Positions 4,469 through 7,624 of a DNA stretch of 7,624 nt are shown here, piece after piece. The position numbers and the translations under genes were made by a program. Source of the stretch: CAYUAI01 sp964442745 (GTDB lineage Bacteria > Pseudomonadota > Gammaproteobacteria > S012-40); contig CAYUAI010000134.1 of NCBI GenBank assembly GCA_964442745.1, positions 1 to 7,624 of the forward strand. Direction: 5' to 3'. The notes under the pieces are model-generated. The model saw only the letters and a list, made by a program, of their open reading frames with translations, ran no database searches and was not told the origin of the DNA. Within the stretch, counting starts at the first letter, position 1. Each line of letters starts with the position of its first letter.

Positions 4469-7092
4469 ATCTGGTATCTTCTCTTGCGTTGCTTGAATGC
4501 CTCTTCTCCCCCCTCCATGATGTCAACAATCTCCTGCTGTAGCTCTGGACGGTCGATGCTCCCGCTAGTCACATGAACGCAGTCGTCAGCATATGAGCAG
4601 GAAATAATCTGCTCCGCATCACCTAGCACCGGGAAATTGGCATTATGGGTCGCGAAAATAAACTGGGTTTTCGGTTTAAGATGACGGATAAGCTTAATCA
4701 CATCCTCGTAAATGGTCTGATTGTCCAGATCGTCTTCCGGCTGGTCAATAATAAAAATATCGTTTTCCTGCTGGCTCAGAACAAACAGAATCAGTGCGGA
4801 TGCACGCTGCCCTAACGAATGATGCTTGAGCTCCTTACCACGATACTGGATAATAAAGCGGCTCGGTGTTTGCCATGTTAAAAGGGCCGAAAGATTGTCG
4901 GTAAAATACTGTTCAAAAATTTTGGCCGATGTCCCAGCCGTGGCTTTAGCCTCATTAAAATCTTTGTACATGGCTCCAAAATCAGAAAATGTCTTGGCAA
5001 GCGATGAGTAAGTTGCCTCTCGGATACCACTACCCCTGAAAACGTCCTTCATGAAAGTAATAAAAGCGACCTTGTCTCTCTTGAATTCAGGTTTTATTTC
5101 CAATGAAGAGTGACTATTGTTGACTTTGTCCAGCTCGGTTTGGATTTTTTTATATTCTTCACGCCAAAGATCGTTAAGGATCGCTAGTTCTCTTAACAAC
5201 TCCTGGTTTAGATTCTTGCGGATAGACTCTTGGCTTTCAAGCGCCTTAAGCATTTGATTGGCCTGATCAACACGCTTCCGAAGCTGACGGAATTCATCAG
5301 GACGGATGCTCCGTACACCAGATATCCGTAATTGTTCAGACAATGTTCTTTCGATTTCGGCGAATTCTTCCTTAAAACTCTCCTTAAGCTGCTCAAATTC
5401 TCCGGTTTTTTTGTTTAACTCAGACAATACTTGGTTGCCATCTGAAAGCATTTTTTTTGTTCGACTGAAGGAGACGATCAGTTTATCATAAAGCGTAAAA
5501 AAGCTTTCAAAAAATTCCTTGTTTTGTTTTGAAGTGTAAACACGCTGGTTCCTAAGGTCATCCTCGTACTGATTAATAAATGTTTCAATATCTGCCAAAT
5601 AGAATTGAATAAAAGAGATAACATGAGTGCATTTTCTAGAATCCGCATCGAAATCCACCTGTTTTTGCAGTTTTTCTTCAACACCATGTTTTTTATAAAA
5701 CTGCAATCGGAACTCTGCATCGCGTTGTTTATCTGCATACTCTTTTTTCTTTTCTTCGGTATTTGATAGTTTTTTTAATTGACTAACGAGTTCAGAAATT
5801 TTTTGGCGTTGATCGTCAATACTTAAGCGAATTCCATGCAGTTTTTCTCCGACCAGCTTTTCCACTAAATCCTTCTCAAAACCCTCACCGGTAGAGGAGA
5901 GATCTTTTTGTCCGAAATAGATCGGCTTGTGTAAAATGGTTTCTCGGATTGAAATGCCTGGCCGGAGTAGGCCGTCAATATACACATCCGGCATTTCTTT
6001 GTTGATACGCCGAATTTCATAAGGCTGCCCCCGTGAGTCAACAGCCCTCACGGTGACCTTGCCACCGCTACCCAACACATGATCAACAAGGTGGGTTTTA
6101 TAATCGGTATCCAGCGATTTATCGCCAAAGGGAATATCTAAGACATAGCGAATTGCTTCCACAATAGACGATTTACCACTGCCTCGAATTCCGATCAGAG
6201 TATTGAGTTCTGGAGAGAGGTTTATCGTCTTGCCATCCAGCACACCGCCATCAAAGGAGATACTCAGGATATGAGAGTGTTTATGTTTTTTGAGTTCGGT
6301 TGCAATACGGTTCACATGATCCAGCAGGGCGTATTTGATCGCCCCAAAGGTAAAATCACCAATTTTTATATAACATGATTTACCTTGCCCGATCTGATCA
6401 ATTGATTTGCAGTCTGAGCCTTCGACTTCTGCTGGATAGGCCTCGCCAAGCCATTCCTGCAATTTAACACGGCATTTCCGGTCAAACCTATCATGCGTTC
6501 TGACTTTCTGGAACGCAAGGGCTCTCCGGCTGAAGCATTTATTCTTTCCCATTTCCTGAAGACGACCGCCGTCTAACTCTATCCACAGTCCGCTTCTTTG
6601 TTCCACATGCGCAAACACCAGAAAGAAATCCTTGTGATAGCCTTCGAGTTTCTTAATCGTATCGATCAATCCCAAAGAGCTACCGGCGTTTTCATTTTCG
6701 TATTGCTCCGGAACTTTGCCTTCAAATGCGACATTCAGAAACTGATTGATGTAATCCTTACCGTTTGCCAGCCAATCATCGCTGAACACAACTAGCGTAT
6801 GAATACCATTGCTTCCATCATTTACCGAAAGCTCCACACCGGGAACGAGAAATATTTCCTTTTTCCGCGCCGTTTTTTGTAACGATTTGAATTCATCGCA
6901 ATCAAATTTATTGTGGTTGGTAATGACCCCAACGCTGATTTCAGCAGACTTCAGCGCATCAATATAGTTTGAATGGTAATAGTTATCATCATCTGCATAT
7001 GAAAACTCCTTGTCCGCCCGGGTATGCAGATGAAAATCAGCCCGCAGCCATCGGCTACCGTAAGAGAAAACATTGTTATGATTGATCACCAT
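4447..7092 (-). CDS. PHP-phosphoesterase / SMC-like ATPase (TrlF-family AAA-like ATPase)
   Basis: This 881-residue protein couples a metal-dependent phosphoesterase to an ABC/SMC-type ATPase. The N-terminal PHP domain (about 15-230) shows HLH (21-23), NHN (59-61), VPGVELS (83-89), FAHVEQ (160-165) and GSD (225-227), so metal ligands from all parts of the family are in place. The ATPase half begins with Walker A GIRGSGKSS (301-309). A long charged coiled-coil middle follows (about 420-700), then an ABC-like signature SLGQRASA (759-766), Walker B IFIIDQPEDD (779-788) and a switch-type ATHN (814-817). The likely job is nucleic-acid sensing by the ATPase that controls nuclease or phosphoesterase action, as proposed for other PHP-SMC defence proteins. 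An in-frame GTG at 7131 would add 13 residues. The ATG at 7092 is preferred because GGGAAG lies 6 bases before it and the PHP domain begins soon after, as in relatives. It is the first gene of a two-gene operon. Confidence 0.88.
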   Translation of the reverse strand: MVINHNNVFSYGSRWLRADFHLHTRADKEFSYADDDNYYHSNYIDALKSAEISVGVITNHNKFDCDEFKSLQKTARKKEIFLVPGVELSVNDGSNGIHTLVVFSDDWLANGKDYINQFLNVAFEGKVPEQYENENAGSSLGLIDTIKKLEGYHKDFFLVFAHVEQRSGLWIELDGGRLQEMGKNKCFSRRALAFQKVRTHDRFDRKCRVKLQEWLGEAYPAEVEGSDCKSIDQIGQGKSCYIKIGDFTFGAIKYALLDHVNRIATELKKHKHSHILSISFDGGVLDGKTINLSPELNTLIGIRGSGKSSIVEAIRYVLDIPFGDKSLDTDYKTHLVDHVLGSGGKVTVRAVDSRGQPYEIRRINKEMPDVYIDGLLRPGISIRETILHKPIYFGQKDLSSTGEGFEKDLVEKLVGEKLHGIRLSIDDQRQKISELVSQLKKLSNTEEKKKEYADKQRDAEFRLQFYKKHGVEEKLQKQVDFDADSRKCTHVISFIQFYLADIETFINQYEDDLRNQRVYTSKQNKEFFESFFTLYDKLIVSFSRTKKMLSDGNQVLSELNKKTGEFEQLKESFKEEFAEIERTLSEQLRISGVRSIRPDEFRQLRKRVDQANQMLKALESQESIRKNLNQELLRELAILNDLWREEYKKIQTELDKVNNSHSSLEIKPEFKRDKVAFITFMKDVFRGSGIREATYSSLAKTFSDFGAMYKDFNEAKATAGTSAKIFEQYFTDNLSALLTWQTPSRFIIQYRGKELKHHSLGQRASALILFVLSQQENDIFIIDQPEDDLDNQTIYEDVIKLIRHLKPKTQFIFATHNANFPVLGDAEQIISCSYADDCVHVTSGSIDRPELQQEIVDIMEGGEEAFKQRKRRYQIWKPQNF

Positions 7093-7248
7093 TACTTGCT
7101 TCCCATTCTCGTTACTGCCTGGTCGTACCACATGATAGGACGCCTCTCAATATATAATGTTGTCAGATGATGATTGGTATTACTACCGGTATTATTAACC
7201 AATCTCATGTTATAATGATTCCGTCCCCTATGTCGACGGAAACAAAAC
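7093..7248. promoter_or_regulatory. Divergent intergenic region: PHP-ATPase operon and cas6 remnant
   Basis: From 7151 rightward this region is the duplicate of the cas6 upstream DNA, with the 31-nt dyad (7173-7203, centre TACCGGTA, ends ATTGGT/ACCAAT) and extended -10 TGTTATAAT (7208-7216) reading toward the cas6 remnant. On the other strand it supplies the whole upstream region of the PHP-ATPase gene. No strong minus-strand promoter is evident; CTGACA and TATATT occur near 7150-7165 but are too close together. The operon may have taken over control from the duplicated cas6 dyad, which is inference. GGGAAG (7104-7099, minus) is the ribosome site for the ATPase start. Confidence 0.45.
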
Positions 7249-7570
7249 ATGTCCACCCCAACCTCGCTCACTTTGCCCATTGCTGAATACCGTTTGTTGC
7301 ACACTGGCTCGACTTGGTGCGGGGCTTTTGGCCCTATCTATGGCTGCAACACACCCATGTGGGCAAGGCCACCAGCATGGGCAAATATCATATTGAAAAT
7401 ATTGCCAGATAAAAGTATTAGAATTGGACTTGTGATTATTTTTCAATTTATTTATAGTTATTTTTGAGTATCGAAAGAGTAATATACAAGATCTGGCGTT
7501 TTGATGGAAAAACAAACTGAAATTGGATGCTAATCCATCAAAAACAGATGAAAAATTCAGCAAAAAAAGC
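7151..7570 (+). repeat. Direct repeat copy B: internally deleted cas6-leader unit
   Basis: It aligns with 48-1258 in the same orientation and covers promoter, cas6 ends and downstream leader, with most of the gene interior missing. Similarity fades at about 7570, close to where copy A loses it near 1258. The window ends about 30 bases before the place where a CRISPR repeat would lie if the spacing of copy A (242 bases from the cas6 stop) were kept. Confidence 0.88.
7249..7412 (+). pseudogene. cas6 remnant with internal deletions and a frameshift
   Basis: The first residues (MSTPTSLTLPIAEYRLL) match intact cas6 in the same frame. A 33-base deletion (11 codons) then removes part of the start of the domain. 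The cysteine cluster and catalytic core are gone in a 748-base deletion that joins copy-A positions 255-262 to 1003-1010; both places read TTTTGGCC, and one copy remains at 7326-7333. Since 748 is not a multiple of three, the rest is out of frame. The cas6 C-terminal DNA (CATGTGGGCAAGGCC and onward to the TAA at 7410-7412) is recognisable, with further losses of 3 and 6 bases. An open frame from 7249 continues to 7467 but encodes no cas6 C-terminus. No function is expected. Confidence 0.93.
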
Positions 7571-7624
7571 AGCAGTTCTAAATACGATTGATAATTATTA
7601 TTAACGAGGGTAAGCCACTTTGTC
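7413..7624 (+). other. Leader-like AT-rich DNA after the cas6 remnant
   Basis: The part up to about 7570 copies the region after intact cas6, including the exact block AGTTATTTTTGAGTATCGAA. The last 55 bases share nothing obvious with copy A and hold no gene, repeat or hairpin that I can support. No CRISPR repeat is present before the window ends. Confidence 0.6.

Noticed and set aside
7093..7131. GTG start at 7131 for the PHP-ATPase.
   Set aside because: The extra 13 residues are not part of the PHP fold, and the ATG at 7092 has a ribosome-site-like GGGAAG at a normal distance.
7092..7304. 70-residue minus-strand ORF whose stop overlaps the PHP-ATPase start (TAATG).
   Set aside because: The overlap looks like translational coupling, but the ORF runs through the duplicated cas6 promoter and 5' end in antisense and has no domain or ribosome site, so chance is the likeliest explanation.
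7249..7467. 72-residue forward ORF as a small gene.
   Set aside because: It is the truncated, frameshifted cas6 remnant: only the first 17 or so codons and a short block are in the original frame, and the rest is cas6 3' DNA read out of frame.

Overview
The window looks like a bacterial accessory (defence-type) region. It is visibly AT-rich, has proteobacterial-style gene starts, and carries a REP-type palindrome family (CCACGC/GCGTGG core flanked by CTCGT and GAATGC) with its REP-associated tyrosine transposase. A gammaproteobacterium, possibly a sulfur-oxidising Thiotrichales/Beggiatoa-like lineage, fits the general feel, but this is weak inference and no marker gene fixes the taxonomy.

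Left part (about 1-1450): an intact cas6 gene (145-1098) is followed by an AT-rich leader-like stretch and a very small or collapsed CRISPR locus. That locus has one clear 36-nt repeat (1341-1376) ending in ATTGAGAC and a second, 5'-degenerate repeat ending at 1442. A REP-like GGTGGGTT/AACCCACC hairpin overlaps the junction of the spacer and the second repeat. Next (1455-2230) come inverted REP palindromes and a complete REP-associated tyrosine transposase (RAYT, start at 1658).

Middle (2192-3310): an AT-rich intergenic region leads to a stand-alone protein of 205 residues with a CARF-like Rossmann fold (2547-3164), the kind of sensor or effector that works downstream of type III CRISPR cyclic-oligoadenylate signalling. 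No cas10, csm/cmr, cas1 or cas2 gene is present. A large REP hairpin lies four bases past its stop.

Right part, minus strand (7092-3311): a two-gene operon with a 22-nt coding overlap. The first gene is a PHP-phosphoesterase/SMC-like ATPase of the TrlF type. The second is an AlbA_2 (Schlafen-type) protein with a GHKL-like ATP-binding C-terminus. This has the form of an anti-phage defence module but matches no named system that I can assign with certainty.

Right edge (7151-7570): a second, directly oriented copy of the cas6 promoter, cas6 5' and 3' ends and downstream leader. The gene is broken by several internal deletions, the largest (748 bp) between two copies of TTTTGGCC. The intact cas6/CRISPR/CARF genes and the PHP-ATPase operon therefore sit between two direct repeats of a cas6-leader unit. 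The overall reading is a defence island assembled around a duplicated type III-associated cas6/CRISPR locus that now lacks its interference complex in this window.
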